Shown: positions 63,721-64,000 of the stretch, one piece after another
Layout: each line of letters starts with the position of its first letter
Position numbering within the stretch: position 1 is the stretch's first letter
DNA from: Gari tellinella
Taxonomy: Eukaryota > Mollusca > Bivalvia > Cardiida > Psammobiidae
Length of the DNA: 64,000 nucleotides
NCBI GenBank assembly: GCA_922989275.2
Contig: OV277867.1
Location: 41,034,070 to 41,098,069 of the forward strand
Reading direction: 5' to 3'
The notes under the pieces: generated by a model
Databases searched by the model: none
The model's input: only the letters and a program-made list of their open reading frames with translations
Told to the model about the DNA's origin: nothing
Made by a program: the position numbers and the translations under genes

Positions 63721-63775
63721 GTAAGATATATAAGATAGAAGTGAACAGTGTCATAAAAATCTGTTTTGTTGCATT

Positions 63776-64000
63776 AAAACAGTGTAGATCAAGGCCAGCC
63801 GCCGCGTCAAAGACACTGCAGCTGGCCTTGGTTTACACTGTTTAACACCCACATGTATATAAAATATTGTATCTAGCTGTATTATATAAGGTATTTGGCA
63901 GAGTATATCAAACTCATTCGCAGAGCCTGTGATGACAACGGTGCTTGGTCTGTAAAATGTTACAATGCAATAAGGCAGTTTTTTGCCATGGCACGGCTTA
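63776..64000 (+). repeat. Hairpin repeat I, copy 2, cut by window end
   Basis: AAACAGTGTAGATCAAGGCC, GCCGCGTC core and mirror to 63841, then the same body to AAGGCAGTTTTTTGCC. Confidence 0.8.

Noticed and set aside
1..64000. Bacterial operons, CRISPR arrays or phage genes
   Set aside because: GT-AG introns, a LINE, a SINE and an animal tRNA show a eukaryotic genome. The repeats have no regular spacer structure.

Overview
The window is eukaryotic and animal-like. One gene is spread over many short exons with GT-AG introns. Around it lie a 5'-truncated non-LTR retrotransposon, a tRNA-derived SINE, a eukaryotic tRNA-Pro and a very dense load of small non-autonomous DNA transposons (MITEs). Repeat content, AT-rich introns and the invertebrate aldehyde-oxidase character of the gene suggest a marine invertebrate, most likely a bivalve mollusc. 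That placement is inference; no marker in the window names a genus.

Region 1 (1-27.9 kb) has no host gene that I can support. It holds a TTAA-flanked element (881-7570) split by a LINE with a reverse-transcriptase ORF (1227-2798) and a tandem satellite (3817-5300); a second, inverted copy of that element (10867-12257) carrying a tRNA-derived SINE; clusters of family A MITEs (8.1-10.1 kb); a 1.4-kb foldback (16634-18037); and a 1.56-kb hAT-like element (21073-22630). ORFs of 60-130 codons here are mostly translations of the MITEs.

Region 2 (27.97 kb to the right edge) is a plus-strand gene for a molybdo-flavoenzyme of the xanthine dehydrogenase / aldehyde oxidase family. I assembled 27 exons (about 1013 codons) whose splice phases are all compatible. 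In order they give the two [2Fe-2S] domains (exons 1-5), the FAD domain (6-14) and most of the molybdopterin domain (15-27, ending at GIEMGQGINTK). The initiator exon and the last part (estimated at about 280 codons) are not seen. Residues normally diagnostic of xanthine dehydrogenase are changed, so aldehyde oxidase-like is the better call. A tRNA-Pro(TGG) gene lies in intron 16.

Repeat architecture is the most unusual aspect. At least six MITE families with different terminal repeats and different targets (TA or TTAA) share one of two internal hairpin modules. Module 1 is AAACAGT..GG..GATCAGA.. and its mirror; module 2 is CTTAAAGC..CAGAAAGCTCC and its mirror. Copies differ from each other, yet the two arms of a copy match nearly perfectly. 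Several elements are nested with clean target duplications, which gives a relative chronology. Two exons (3 and 16) have decayed tandem partial copies, and several MITEs begin or end within about 10-30 nt of a splice site.

Family names used here (A, B, C, D, F, H, I, J, K, L, M, N, R) are local labels. All comparisons were made by eye on the sequence; no database was searched.
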